Assembly (NCBI GenBank): GCA_017649855.1
Contig: JAGCGA010000030.1
Coordinates: 1-64,000, forward strand
Direction of reading: 5' to 3'
DNA from: Bacteroidales bacterium
GTDB taxonomy: Bacteria > Bacteroidota > Bacteroidia > Bacteroidales > WCHB1-69
Length of the DNA: 64,000 nt
Notes under the pieces: model-generated
Databases searched by the model: none
What the model was told of the DNA's origin: nothing
The model's input: only the letters and a program-made list of their open reading frames with translations
In this document: positions 1 through 9,461 of the stretch, piece after piece
Position numbering within the stretch: the first letter of the stretch is position 1
Layout of the letters: each line of letters begins with the position of its first letter
Position numbers and translations under genes: made by a program

Positions 1-410
1 CCCCGCAGGGGCAAGAGCTTGGTAGAATGATAGATAATAGTTATTCCTTAAGCGGCCCCGCAGGGGCAAGAGCTTGGTAGAATGATAGATAATAGTTATA
101 CCTTGAGCAGCCCCGCAGGGGCAAGAGCTTGGTAGCATGATAGATAATAGTTATTCCTTAAGCGGCCCCGCAGGGGCAAGAGCTTGGTAGAATGATAGAT
201 AATAGTTATTCCTTGAGCAGCCCCGCAGGGGCAAGAGCTTGGTAGAATGATAGATAATAGTTATACCTTGAGCGGCCCCGCAGGGGCAAGAGCTTGGTAG
301 GATGATAGATAATAGTTATGCCTTGAGCGGCCCCGCAGGGGCAAGAGCTTGGTAGGATGATAGATAATAGTTATGCCTTGAGCAGCCCCACAGGGGCAAG
401 AGTTTGGTAG
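1..410. repeat. 55-bp tandem repeat array (about 7.4 units)
   Basis: Units begin at 1, 56, 111, 166, 221, 276, 331 and 386, an exact 55-bp period, and differ from each other at only a few positions. Each unit opens with a short palindrome (GCCCC-GCA-GGGGC) followed by an AT-rich part containing GGTAGAATGATAGATAAT. The last unit has drifted (CCCCACAGGGG). The period is not a multiple of three, so the array is not built as coding repeats. No unique spacers separate the units, so it is not CRISPR. The array is cut by the window edge, so the true copy number is unknown. Confidence 0.95.
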
Positions 411-488
411 ACGCAGACAATTTAGGGTGATGATATACATGATGGCACCAGCGTGTCGATATTAGATGGCATCTTGTGGAGATCCTCC

Positions 489-625
489 ATTTCGCACCTG
501 GTGCGTGCATTGTCTTAGGGCAAGGAACTCCCGCGGTGCGACGATGACTGGGGCGCTGTCCTTCCCCAGACTGCACTGCGTTTAGTCTGGGGTTAATGAG
601 ATTACGTCTCTCCGAGACGTTGTTC
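489..625 (+). repeat. Interspersed hairpin-bearing repeat, copy A
   Basis: This stretch aligns with the reverse complement of about 34727-34860 and with the left arm at about 34560-34628. It holds three potential hairpins: CGCACC-T-GGTGCG (495-507), CCCCAGAC with GTCTGGGG (564-571 with 585-592) and ACGTCTC-TCC-GAGACGT (604-620). No plausible protein is encoded; the reading frames through it are probably fortuitous. It lies between the tandem array and hisS. Confidence 0.8.
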
Positions 626-678
626 ATGGCGGGAGATTGGGGTTGGTCGAGGATATGCGGCATTCCAAATAAATTTAT

Positions 679-686
679 TATTTTTG
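679..686 (+). promoter_or_regulatory. -7 promoter element of hisS
   Basis: TATTTTTG matches the Bacteroidota consensus TAnnTTTG and lies 33 bp before the hisS start. No clear -33 TTG was seen at the usual spacing. Confidence 0.5.
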
Positions 687-719
687 CCATCTATTTACAG
701 AAACTGACATTCTTGCATT

Positions 720-2090
720 ATGAACATCGTAAAGCCCTCTATTCCCAAAGGAACTCGCGACTTCACTCCTACGGAGATGATGCGTCGAAACTACATCTTT
801 GACACCATCCGCACTGTCTTCCACCGACACGCCTACCTGCCTATCGAAACTCCTTCCATGGAGAACCTCAGCATCCTGATGGGCAAATATGGCGAGGAGG
901 GCGACCGTCTCCTGTTCAAGATCCTCAACTCCGGCGACTTCACCAAGGGGGTCGACTTCAACGACTCTGAGAAGTCGGTCAACAAGCTGGCCACCGAGTT
1001 GTGCGAGAAGGGGTTGCGCTACGACCTGACCGTGCCCTTTGCCCGTTTTGTGGTGCAGCACCAGAACGAGCTCACCTTCCCCTTCAAGCGCTACCAGATG
1101 CAGCCCGTGTGGCGCGCCGACCGGCCACAGAAAGGACGTTACCGTGAGTTCTATCAATGCGATGTCGACATCATCGGCAGCAACGCGTTGCTCAACGAGG
1201 CCGAGCTGATTGAGATCACCGACGAGATCTTCACCCAATTCGGCATCCGTGTCACCATCAAGGTCAACAACCGCAAGATCCTCAGCGGCATTGCCGAGAT
1301 GATCGGGGCGCCCGAGAAGATGGTCGATTTCTGTACGGCGATGGACAAGCTGGACAAGATCGGGCGTGACGGCGTGTGCGCCGAGATGGTGGAGCGCGGC
1401 ATCAGCGCCGAGGCCATCACCAAGCTGGACGCCATTTTCAAGATGACCCACATGGACACCACCGCCAAACTCGATACGCTCTCCACCCTTCTGGCGGGCA
1501 GCGAGACGGGCCTCCAAGGCATTCGTGAGGTGCGCGAGATGCTGGCTTACGCCCAGGCTATGGAGCTGCACAACAACATCGAGCTGGACATCACCCTGGC
1601 CCGCGGACTCAACTACTACACCGGCGCCATCTTCGAGGTCAAGGCTGACGAGGTGGCCATGGGCAGCATCTCCGGCGGCGGACGCTACGACAACCTGACC
1701 GGCATCTTCGGTCTCAAGAACATGTCGGGCGTGGGCATCTCTTATGGTGCCGAGCGCATTTACGATGTCCTCAACGAACTCAACCTGTTCCCCGACAACA
1801 TCCTCAACCCTGTCAAGGCTCTCTTCATCAACTTCGGCGGAGAGGATGAGCTCTATGCTCTCAAAGCGCTGCGTGCGCTCCGCAAAGCCGACATCGCCGC
1901 AGAGATCTATCCCGACAAGGCCAAAATCGGCAAACAGATGACCTACGCCAACAACAAAGGCATCCCGTTTGTCATCATGGCAGGAGAAAACGAAAGAAAC
2001 AACAACACCTTGACCATCAAAGACATGGGAAGCGGAACTCAAGAAGCACTCTCCATAGAGAAAGTGCTGGAGCGACTGACTTCCTGCTAG
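720..2090 (+). CDS. hisS: Histidine--tRNA ligase
   Basis: Class II aminoacyl-tRNA synthetase that charges tRNA-His in the cytoplasm. The 456-residue protein has motif 1 (PKGTRDF, residues 9-15), motif 2 around the [11 protein letters not shown] segment, the histidine-A signature [10 protein letters not shown] and the SGGGRYDNL motif, followed by a C-terminal anticodon-binding domain. Length is normal for the family. The start is the only Met before motif 1. The next gene (DUF389) starts 23 bp downstream on the same strand, so the two may be co-transcribed. A long frame on the opposite strand is a shadow. Confidence 0.97.
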   Translation: MNIVKPSIPKGTRDFTPTEMMRRNYIFDTIRTVFHRHAYLPIETPSMENLSILMGKYGEEGDRLLFKILNSGDFTKGVDFNDSEKSVNKLATELCEKGLRYDLTVPFARFVVQHQNELTFPFKRYQMQPVWRADRPQKGRYREFYQCDVDIIGSNALLNEAELIEITDEIFTQFGIRVTIKVNNRKILSGIAEMIGAPEKMVDFCTAMDKLDKIGRDGVCAEMVERGISAEAITKLDAIFKMTHMDTTAKLDTLSTLLAGSETGLQGIREVREMLAYAQAMELHNNIELDITLARGLNYYTGAIFEVKADEVAMGSISGGGRYDNLTGIFGLKNMSGVGISYGAERIYDVLNELNLFPDNILNPVKALFINFGGEDELYALKALRALRKADIAAEIYPDKAKIGKQMTYANNKGIPFVIMAGENERNNNTLTIKDMGSGTQEALSIEKVLERLTSC

Positions 2091-2113
2091 TCTGGCCAGC
2101 AAATACCACACCG

Positions 2114-3508
2114 ATGAACAGCACCTTGCCCAAAGAGAAACAGCCTTCGCAATTCTTGAAAAAGATGCGCTACTGGTTCAAGAGACTCCTCCAGCTCATG
2201 CAACTGAAGGAGGACACTGATTATGAAGCCACAATCGACAACATCACCAAGAGTGTCACCTTCCAGGGCATGAACCTCTGGATTCTCTTCTTTGCCATCA
2301 TCGTGGCTTCTGTCGGTCTGAACGTGAACTCCACGGCCGTCATCATCGGCGCCATGTTGATCTCCCCACTGATGGGCCCTATCAATGGTCTTGGGCTGGC
2401 TATCGGCATCTTCGACGAGGAGCTGATGCGCAAGTCCCTGACGAACCTGGTCATCATGGTGGTCATCAGCTTATTAGCTTCCACCTTATACTTCTTCATC
2501 TCTCCCTTGGGAGATGCGCAGTCGGAGTTGCTGGCCCGTACGAACCCGACCATCTACGATGTCTTCATCGGCTTCTTTGGCGGTTCGGCCGGCATCGTGG
2601 CTCTCTCCCGCAAGAACCAGCCCATGGCGGTCATCTCCGGCGTGGCCATCGCCACCGCCTTGATGCCACCCCTCTGCACCGCAGGCTACGGCCTTGCCAC
2701 CTTCCAGTTCCGCTACTTCTTCGGCGCACTATACCTCTTCTTCATCAACTCCTTTTTCATCGCCCTCGCCACCTTCCTGTTCGTACGCTATCTCGGCTTC
2801 CCGCAAACCAAATACGTGGACAAGAAGCGGGAGACAACCGTCAAGCGGATCATCACCATCTTCACCGTCATCGTCATCATCCCAAGTATCATCGCAGCTA
2901 TCAACATGATACGGGAGACCGCCTTCCAGTCGCAATCCAAGAAGTTCGTCACCGAGATCCAAGACACCCCATACTTCGAGAACCGGCAGGTCTTCAACGT
3001 CGAGCGCGAGTTCAGCCGCACGGAGCCATCCATCACCATGTCTATTGTCGGTGCACCACTTTCTTCCACGGACATCACCGAGTTGCAACAGAGCATGCGT
3101 ACCGACTATGGTCTTAAGAACTCCAAGCTCATCATCAAGCAGACGGGTGAGACGATAGACATCACCAAGCAGAACGAGATCATCGAGAACATGCTTGACA
3201 AGAAGGATCAGGTCATCCAACTGCAGGACTCCATCATCCAGTCGTTACGCACCAAGATGAGCAGCATCGAGCAATCGCAGACGTTATCCGACCAGATTGC
3301 CAAAGAGTTGTATGTCCAACATCCCACCCTGGTCACCTTTGCCATAGACGATTTATCCTATTTCAACACGCAGACGGGCCTTCATGAGACCATCCCCACC
3401 GTCTATTTCAAGTGGAAAGACGGGGCGGCTCATCCGCAGACGGAAGAGGCCATCATCAAGTGGTTAAAAGTTCGTCTGGACGTTTCCGAAATGAGAGTCA
3501 TTCATTAG
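2114..3508 (+). CDS. DUF389 family membrane protein
   Basis: A 464-residue integral membrane protein of the DUF389 (TIGR00341-like) family. The sequence shows a short basic N-terminus, about six hydrophobic segments between residues 50 and 265, including the family-typical stretch with STAVIIGAMLISPLMGPI and the segment GVAIATALMPPLCTAGYG, and then a long soluble C-terminal part with a coiled-coil-like region near 345-395. The molecular function of the family is not established. It lies 23 bp after hisS and 6 bp before the radical SAM gene, consistent with one operon. Confidence 0.88.
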   Translation: MNSTLPKEKQPSQFLKKMRYWFKRLLQLMQLKEDTDYEATIDNITKSVTFQGMNLWILFFAIIVASVGLNVNSTAVIIGAMLISPLMGPINGLGLAIGIFDEELMRKSLTNLVIMVVISLLASTLYFFISPLGDAQSELLARTNPTIYDVFIGFFGGSAGIVALSRKNQPMAVISGVAIATALMPPLCTAGYGLATFQFRYFFGALYLFFINSFFIALATFLFVRYLGFPQTKYVDKKRETTVKRIITIFTVIVIIPSIIAAINMIRETAFQSQSKKFVTEIQDTPYFENRQVFNVEREFSRTEPSITMSIVGAPLSSTDITELQQSMRTDYGLKNSKLIIKQTGETIDITKQNEIIENMLDKKDQVIQLQDSIIQSLRTKMSSIEQSQTLSDQIAKELYVQHPTLVTFAIDDLSYFNTQTGLHETIPTVYFKWKDGAAHPQTEEAIIKWLKVRLDVSEMRVIH

Positions 3509-3514
3509 CCTGTC

Positions 3515-5314
3515 ATGGAGAAGCATTTTCTGCCGATCATCAAGAAAGAGCTGGACTATCTCGGCTGGGATTACGTGGATGTGATCCTGGTCAGTGGTGA
3601 CGCCTACGTGGACCATCCTTCCTTCGGACCGGCGGTCATCGGGCGGGTGCTGGAGCGGGCGGGCTTGCGCGTAGCCATCTTGCCGCAACCCAACTGGCAA
3701 GACGACCTGCGCGACTTCAAGAAGCTGGGAGTGCCGCGGCTTTTCTTTGGCGTCACGGCGGGCAACATCGACTCCATGCTGAACCACTACACCGCCCAGA
3801 AGCGCCTCCGGCATGACGATGCCTACACGGCGGGCGGGCAGGCGGGCTTCCGTCCCGACTACGCCACCGTCACCTACACCAAGATCCTGAAACAGCTGTT
3901 CCCCGATGTGCCCGTGGTCATCGGCGGCATCGAGGCCTCCATGCGGCGGCTGTCGCACTACGACTACTGGAGCGACACGCTCAAGCCCTCCATCCTCATC
4001 GATAGTGGGGCCGACATCCTCGTCTATGGCATGGGCGAGCGACCCATCCTGGCCATCGCGGAGTTGCTGCAGCGTCCCGACTGGCGCGACCATCTTGCCG
4101 AGCAACGGCAGATCGGCTTTGTGACCGATGACATCACCCCTTTCCATGAGGAGGCACCCATCATGCTGCACTCCTTGGCGGCGGAGCTGAAAGACAAGCG
4201 CAAGTATGGCCAGGACTTCGTCAAATTTGAGACAGAGACCAACAAGCGGGAGCAGCGCACTATGATACAGCCGCACGGCGACCGTTATGTGGTCATACGT
4301 CCACCCTACCCCGTAGCCACGGAACAGGAGATGGACGAGTTTGCGCTCTTCGACCGGATGATGAACGCGCCGCACCCCAAGTACTTGAAGCGGGGCCCCG
4401 TGCCAGCCTTCGAGATGATCAAGAACTCCATCACCATCCATAGGGGCTGCTTCGGAGGTTGTAGCTTCTGCGCCATCGCCGCCCACCAGGGCAAACAGGT
4501 TTCCTCCCGCTCCGATGCCTCCATCCTGGCCGAAGCCGAAGACCTGACCAAACGCGACTATTTCAAAGGGCATATCACCGACCTGGGCGGTCCTTCCGCC
4601 AATATGTTCCGCATGGAAGGCAAGAACCTGGAGTTATGCCGCACCTGCACCCGTCCCTCCTGCCTGCACCCCAAGATATGCCCCAACCTGCGTCGCGACC
4701 ATCAGCCCATGATCGAGCTGTACCAGAAAGTCGCCAAGCTACAGGGGGTCAAGCACATCACCATCGGCAGCGGCATACGCTATGAACTGTTGTTGGATGA
4801 AAAAGACAGCGGCGCGAAACGCTATCTGCACCAGCTGGTGGACCAGCACGTCTCCGGGCGACTCAAGGTGGCGCCCGAGCACACCGACCCTGAGGTGGTA
4901 CGCCTGATGCGCAAACCGGAGTTCCAGAAGTTCCTGCACTTCATGAAGCTCTTCCAGGAGGAGAACCGACGCTGCGGCAAGAACCAGCAGCTTATCCCCT
5001 ACCTCATCTCGGCGCATCCCGGATGTACGCTGGCCAAGATGTCGGAACTGAGCAAGATAGCCCGCGAACACCATCTGATGACCGACCAGGTGCAGACCTT
5101 CACGCCAACGCCGATGACCTACTCCACGGCCATGTACTATCTGGAATATGATCCCTACACAGGCAAAGATGTACATGTGGCCAAGAGCGACCACGAGCGC
5201 CGCGACCAGCACGCCTTCTTCTTTCCGAAAGCGCAACCGGTCACCCGACAAACGAACAAAAGCAAGGCTTATTCCTCAAGGCCAAAGACCTCCTCACCAC
5301 GACGCAGACACTGA
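3515..5314 (+). CDS. ygiQ: YgiQ-family radical SAM protein (UPF0313)
   Basis: A 599-residue member of the YgiQ/UPF0313 family. The 4Fe-4S cluster motif is C312-x3-C316-x2-C319 inside RGCFGGCSFCAI. An N-terminal domain typical of the family precedes it, and a C-terminal part with extra cysteines (CRTCTRPSC) follows. The reaction catalysed is unknown. The extreme C-terminus is basic and low in complexity. The last 46 bp overlap the 3' end of a lipoprotein gene on the opposite strand. Confidence 0.93.
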   Translation: MEKHFLPIIKKELDYLGWDYVDVILVSGDAYVDHPSFGPAVIGRVLERAGLRVAILPQPNWQDDLRDFKKLGVPRLFFGVTAGNIDSMLNHYTAQKRLRHDDAYTAGGQAGFRPDYATVTYTKILKQLFPDVPVVIGGIEASMRRLSHYDYWSDTLKPSILIDSGADILVYGMGERPILAIAELLQRPDWRDHLAEQRQIGFVTDDITPFHEEAPIMLHSLAAELKDKRKYGQDFVKFETETNKREQRTMIQPHGDRYVVIRPPYPVATEQEMDEFALFDRMMNAPHPKYLKRGPVPAFEMIKNSITIHRGCFGGCSFCAIAAHQGKQVSSRSDASILAEAEDLTKRDYFKGHITDLGGPSANMFRMEGKNLELCRTCTRPSCLHPKICPNLRRDHQPMIELYQKVAKLQGVKHITIGSGIRYELLLDEKDSGAKRYLHQLVDQHVSGRLKVAPEHTDPEVVRLMRKPEFQKFLHFMKLFQEENRRCGKNQQLIPYLISAHPGCTLAKMSELSKIAREHHLMTDQVQTFTPTPMTYSTAMYYLEYDPYTGKDVHVAKSDHERRDQHAFFFPKAQPVTRQTNKSKAYSSRPKTSSPRRRH

Positions 5315-6336
5315 TCGTAGGCTTCCTGGTCCTTCAAAACCTTATAACAGGCCAATTCGCTCTGCCAAAGATCCCAGAAGAGAGGCATCGACTTATCCAA
5401 GATCTCATAGCATTCAACCGCCTTGTCATACTGTTTATGGTTCTCATAGGCCTGTCCTAACAAGAAGAGGTAGATGGGATCATCACCCGTATAGTCTATC
5501 ATCTGCTCGACCGTACGCTCTGTGCCCGCTACATCCCCGCCTGTATAGCAGCCATGTAGCTGATGGAAAAGCAGGTAACGGGGATCCAGACGTTCCTTCA
5601 AAGCATCCAGACGACTGAGGAATGTCTTGGGATTATCTTGATAAAGGTTGACGAGGTAGAGTTGGTAGAATAGCGGGTAGTCCTTCAGCTCCTCCTCATG
5701 GGCTTTCAGCAGGGAGACAGCCTCACGATGGCGACTGCTGGCCGTCAGCTCTTCAGCCTCCCGAAGCCATTTTACCTCACTCTCCGGATTGGTCTGCAGC
5801 AGCAGATTATACAGCATGTTATATTTCACATTCTCAGACAACTGCGTCCCCAGACTATAGACATAGCAGTCTTCAATCATGATCTTGCCCTGCACCGTAT
5901 CCAGCAAACAGTCGTAGAAATCGATAATGTAGTCATTGTAGATTCTGAAAACGACATGTTGGTGGCCGTCTTCTTGGTAAGCACGGACAAAAGCGAAATC
6001 ACCCCCGTGTTCCAGCGCATTCACCACTTGATCCCCCATTTGAAGACAGTGTTCGAAATAGGCCTGTCCGCCTTCCACATCAAAGCCACTGTAAACGATA
6101 GAGTTGTCGCAAACCAGCATCTTGATATGCGCTTGATCAATCGCTTTGTTGAATGCGGCGGCATCCCCCATCTCCATACTATGGACGATAGAGGCGGCAA
6201 AGCTCTGAGCGGTCTGTTCGTTCAACTCCACCGAAGAGCTCTTCTCGGGAGCTGACTCCTTCGGCTTGCATCCCACGACAGCCATCGAGATAAAAGACCA
6301 AAACACCAAACAGGTTAAGATACGATGTTTCTTCAT
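5269..6336 (-). CDS. Lipoprotein with TPR-like repeats
   Basis: A 355-residue protein with a lipoprotein signal peptide (hydrophobic stretch ending in AVVGC, Cys about residue 23). The C-terminal third looks like tetratricopeptide repeats, for example FLLGQAYENHKQYDKAVECY. It should sit in the periplasm or outer membrane and bind partner proteins; no specific function is recognised. It is the last gene of the operon rhomboid-rhomboid-EEP-lipoprotein, 14 bp after the EEP gene, and converges on ygiQ with a 46-bp overlap. Confidence 0.8.
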   Translation of the reverse strand: MKKHRILTCLVFWSFISMAVVGCKPKESAPEKSSSVELNEQTAQSFAASIVHSMEMGDAAAFNKAIDQAHIKMLVCDNSIVYSGFDVEGGQAYFEHCLQMGDQVVNALEHGGDFAFVRAYQEDGHQHVVFRIYNDYIIDFYDCLLDTVQGKIMIEDCYVYSLGTQLSENVKYNMLYNLLLQTNPESEVKWLREAEELTASSRHREAVSLLKAHEEELKDYPLFYQLYLVNLYQDNPKTFLSRLDALKERLDPRYLLFHQLHGCYTGGDVAGTERTVEQMIDYTGDDPIYLFLLGQAYENHKQYDKAVECYEILDKSMPLFWDLWQSELACYKVLKDQEAYDQCLRRGEEVFGLEE

Positions 6337-6350
6337 CTACAAAAATGCAA

Positions 6351-7499
6351 TTATTTATTTAACAATGAGATATACGAATACAAGGGATAATGGTCGGAGA
6401 TATCCATTTCCGTGCAGATAGTGTGTCCAAAGTCGTTATAGAATTTGGAATGCAGGATATAGTCGATACGATACGAAGGGAAGACGCCGCCCTTGTAGGT
6501 GACACCGGTGCCTTTGCCACTGGAGCGGAAGGTATCTTTAAAGCCATGGGCGATCTTGAAATAGCTATAGGACTCGGGGGTATCGTTAAAATCCCCGCAG
6601 ATAATGATGGGTGAATCACAGGTGTCGATATGGGCGCGGACGCTGCGGGCCTGTTCCTGACGTTGTTCAAAGGCTAACGCTATCTTCTTATAGAGCTTGG
6701 CGGCCTTCTCATTGAGTTGTCCATCTTCATTCTTATTATGCAGAATAGCCTCGCTGGCCTCGTAGTCGTCTTGGTTGATATGGAAAGAGCTCAGGTGGAC
6801 ATTATAGACGCGTACCGTATCGCCATTATAGCGAATATCCACATAGATGGAACGGTTGGAGGAGCTGTCGGCCATCTCCACCACGCCACAGTCCACGATG
6901 CGGTAGGCGCTGAACACGGCCATGCCGAACTGATAGCCCAGGCGGTTTTCAAAAGGCAGGTTAACCTGATAGTTACGGGGACTGTCGGGAAGTCCCAGGG
7001 CCTGCAGGATCTCTTGGGTCACATCCACCCCACGCTTCCCGTTTTTGTCGTAGCAGTACTCTTGCAAGCAGAGGATGTCCGGCTTCTCCTCCTTCAGGAA
7101 GGCGATGATCTTCTTCACATCGGAAGGATAGGTCTCGGCATAGATGTTGAAGTCGTGCACATTGAAACTCATCACCTTGAGGCAGTTGGCACAGGTCTCG
7201 GGCTTTTCCATCGCTCGAAGCTGGAAATGACGGTCGATATTGTTGACATTGAGGACCAGCATGACCGCAAAGACCAGTGACCATCGGTAATCCACCAGAA
7301 TCCAGATGAACAACAGGATTGCATTCGCGATGACAATATACGGGAAAAGGAGTCCGCTATAGGCGATCACGTGCGACACAGAGGGTGGAATCACCTTGGC
7401 CATGAAGGAGAAGAAGAGTGCTCCCAGTGCCAGCACCGAGACAATCATCAGCAGAAGCTTGCCTATCAACTTGAAAAATCTGAATCTTTTTCCGCTCAT
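6351..7499 (-). CDS. Membrane-anchored endonuclease/exonuclease/phosphatase family protein
   Basis: A 382-residue protein. Residues 10-100 form about three transmembrane segments and residues 105-380 an EEP (DNase I-like) domain. Visible motifs are MSFNVHDFN, the metal-binding Glu in LCLQEY, CGDFNDTP, YRIDYIL and the catalytic SDHYPL. In Bacteroidota such genes commonly sit next to rhomboids. The substrate (nucleic acid, phospholipid or other phosphodiester) cannot be told from sequence. Its start overlaps the stop of the upstream rhomboid by 4 bp (ATGA), indicating translational coupling. Confidence 0.9.
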   Translation of the reverse strand: MSGKRFRFFKLIGKLLLMIVSVLALGALFFSFMAKVIPPSVSHVIAYSGLLFPYIVIANAILLFIWILVDYRWSLVFAVMLVLNVNNIDRHFQLRAMEKPETCANCLKVMSFNVHDFNIYAETYPSDVKKIIAFLKEEKPDILCLQEYCYDKNGKRGVDVTQEILQALGLPDSPRNYQVNLPFENRLGYQFGMAVFSAYRIVDCGVVEMADSSSNRSIYVDIRYNGDTVRVYNVHLSSFHINQDDYEASEAILHNKNEDGQLNEKAAKLYKKIALAFEQRQEQARSVRAHIDTCDSPIIICGDFNDTPESYSYFKIAHGFKDTFRSSGKGTGVTYKGGVFPSYRIDYILHSKFYNDFGHTICTEMDISDHYPLYSYISLLNK

Positions 7500-8431
7500 G
7501 ACTTATTGGAATAATGGAATAAAAAATCTTTCTCCTCTTCTGTCAGCGAGGGATACCCGTTGGCAGAGATTTTATCGAGAATCTCATTGATACGTGCCTG
7601 ATCGGCAGCTTTCCGCTCATTATAGTCCTCATCGCTAATGGGGCGACCGCTCTCTTGGGAGACGTAGTATTTCTTTTTGCGTTTGGAGGCAGGCTCATGA
7701 AGGTCGGCATCCGCACCGCTCCTCTCATAAAATTTATACAGGAGGATATAGAGCAGGCCGAACAGCACGCCGCCGACATGGGCGATATGGCCACCGGCAT
7801 TGCCTTTCTGCACGCTCATCAGGTCGATGGCGACAAAGATGAGGGTGAGCCACCAGAGTTTGATTTTGCCGATGAAGATGAAGAGCACCTCGTAGTTGGG
7901 TTCATAGAGGGTGATGGCAGCCATCACGGCCATGACGCAGCCGGAAGCGCCGACGGCAAAGCTATGAGGTACCGCAGAGGCAAAGACCGGAAAGAGGTTG
8001 TAGGCCCCCATATAGGCTAGGTTGCCGACAATCCCACCGAGGAAATAGACGCTGAGGAGATGACGCCAATCGAGCCGTGACAGGAAGAACTTGCCCACAT
8101 AATAGAGCATGAGCATATTGAAGAAGAGGTGCCAGAATCCGTTGTGGATGAAGAGGCTGGTGACCATACTCCAGGGCTGACGCAGCCAAGTCTCGAAAGA
8201 GGCGGGACAGCTGAGCCATTGCATGACCGATTCATATTTCGCCGTGCCGTCAAACTGCATCAGGAAGCCGGCGAGGGAGAATAGCCATCCGCAGAGAAGG
8301 GTCAGCAGGAAGACAGCCACGTTGACCATGATCAGTCGGTTCAGCCAGGATGGATCCTGTACGAATCGTCTGACGCGTTCCCCGATAGAGAACCCCCGCC
8401 GCATTCTATAGGGGGATGGGTTAGAACTCAT
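7496..8431 (-). CDS. Rhomboid family intramembrane serine protease (second of a pair)
   Basis: A rhomboid of 311 residues from the chosen Met. The catalytic pair is visible as G161-A-S163-G and H218 in GGHIAHVGG, with the conserved HNGFWHLFFN loop near residues 96-105. About six membrane segments are followed by a charged cytoplasmic tail of about 75 residues (KRKKKYY onward). I chose the Met at 8431 because it overlaps the upstream rhomboid by only 11 bp; the frame is open to 8470. It is coupled downstream to the EEP gene. Confidence 0.92.
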   Translation of the reverse strand: MSSNPSPYRMRRGFSIGERVRRFVQDPSWLNRLIMVNVAVFLLTLLCGWLFSLAGFLMQFDGTAKYESVMQWLSCPASFETWLRQPWSMVTSLFIHNGFWHLFFNMLMLYYVGKFFLSRLDWRHLLSVYFLGGIVGNLAYMGAYNLFPVFASAVPHSFAVGASGCVMAVMAAITLYEPNYEVLFIFIGKIKLWWLTLIFVAIDLMSVQKGNAGGHIAHVGGVLFGLLYILLYKFYERSGADADLHEPASKRKKKYYVSQESGRPISDEDYNERKAADQARINEILDKISANGYPSLTEEEKDFLFHYSNKS

Positions 8432-9275
8432 AATACTGGTAGAAATTATCGTTACGCCGGTTCTTGTCATACCGTTTCCATAGCAGGATGAGAACCAGAC
8501 CCACGAGCATGCCGCTCAGGTGGGCGAAGTGTGCCACGCCATCACCCGTGCCGGCCACGCCATAGATCAGCTCCAATGCGCCATAGATGACCACAAACCA
8601 CTTGGCTTTGATGGGGAAAAGGAAATAGATGTAGATCTCGGCATTCGGGAAGAGCATGCCAAAGGCCAGGAGGAGGGCAAAGACCGCACCGGAAGCACCT
8701 ACCAGGTTGAACTGGTTCAGGATGGCCTCCTTGCTGCTGACGACATTGTTTACCACGTCCGGCAGGATACTGGGCGAGTGCTCCAGATAGGCCAGGGTCT
8801 GTTGCAGCGCATCCGTATTCAGATATTTGCCATGATACTGCGTGACCAGTGTGCGGAAGCTATCCAGGGAGGGGTCAGCCAGGAACTGGTTCATCAGGGC
8901 GATGGTCGGGTGTATCTGGAAATAGATGACCAGGTAGTGCATCAGGCCGGCACTGACACCCGTGATGAAGTAGTAGAGCAGGAAACGCTTAGTGCCCCAG
9001 GTGTTCTCCACCGCCGCACCAAACATCCAGAGGGCGAACATGTTAAAGAAGAGATGGCCGAAATTGGCGTGCATGAACATATAGGTCACCGGCTGCCACG
9101 GCTGGAAGAGCTGCGATGAGAAATAGTGCAGGCCGAGCCACCGTTCCAAATCCACCAAGCCCGTCTGTTGGAAGACGACGGTAGCAAAGAACAGCAGAAC
9201 ATTGATTATTAGCAGGTTTTTAACACCTGTCGGCAGTATGTTGAAACCGCCCATTCGTATCTGGCCTTGTCCCAT
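8421..9275 (-). CDS. Rhomboid family intramembrane serine protease (first of a pair)
   Basis: A 284-residue rhomboid with catalytic S195 (GASG) and H252 (AHFAHLSG) and the HANFGHLFFN loop at residues 69-78. A stretch of about 70 residues (about 118-190), partly hydrophilic, separates the early membrane segments from the catalytic-serine helix, longer than in a minimal rhomboid. It heads the operon rhomboid-rhomboid-EEP-lipoprotein. Substrates are unknown. Confidence 0.93.
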   Translation of the reverse strand: MGQGQIRMGGFNILPTGVKNLLIINVLLFFATVVFQQTGLVDLERWLGLHYFSSQLFQPWQPVTYMFMHANFGHLFFNMFALWMFGAAVENTWGTKRFLLYYFITGVSAGLMHYLVIYFQIHPTIALMNQFLADPSLDSFRTLVTQYHGKYLNTDALQQTLAYLEHSPSILPDVVNNVVSSKEAILNQFNLVGASGAVFALLLAFGMLFPNAEIYIYFLFPIKAKWFVVIYGALELIYGVAGTGDGVAHFAHLSGMLVGLVLILLWKRYDKNRRNDNFYQYYEF

Positions 9276-9350
9276 AAGATAAGTTTCGTCAAGTTAATAT
9301 CCTGATAGAGATTGCTTTACAAAAGAAAACCCCCACTCTTTCAGAGGCTG

Positions 9351-9381
9351 CAAATGTACATAAAATTCCAATACCCGCCAA
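9351..9381 (-). promoter_or_regulatory. Promoter of the rhomboid operon
   Basis: Read on the minus strand, TTG (9379-9381) is followed after 20 bp by TACATTTG (9351-9358), matching the -33 TTG and -7 TAnnTTTG elements of Bacteroidota. The rhomboid start is about 75 bp downstream. Confidence 0.6.
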
Positions 9382-9448
9382 CAAATATCTCCCAGCTAGC
9401 CACGAGATATGCATAGACAGAATGCGCCCTGTTGCTACAAAAAAATGT

Positions 9449-9456
9449 TATTTTTG
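9449..9456 (+). promoter_or_regulatory. -7 element of aroA, next to the start codon
   Basis: TATTTTTG lies only 5 bp before the ATG chosen for aroA. Transcription starting a few bases after the element would give a leaderless or nearly leaderless mRNA. Confidence 0.55.
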
Positions 9457-9461
9457 CGGTC

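Noticed and set aside
1..410. CRISPR array at the window start
   Set aside because: The units are contiguous and nearly identical with no unique spacers, and no cas gene is present in the window.
316..690. A 124-codon minus-strand gene at the window start
   Set aside because: It reads through the tandem array and the hairpin repeat and has no promoter or domain.
678..2111. Long open frame of 477 codons on the strand opposite hisS
   Set aside because: It mirrors hisS, has a biased His/Val/Asp composition typical of antisense frames and no recognisable domain.
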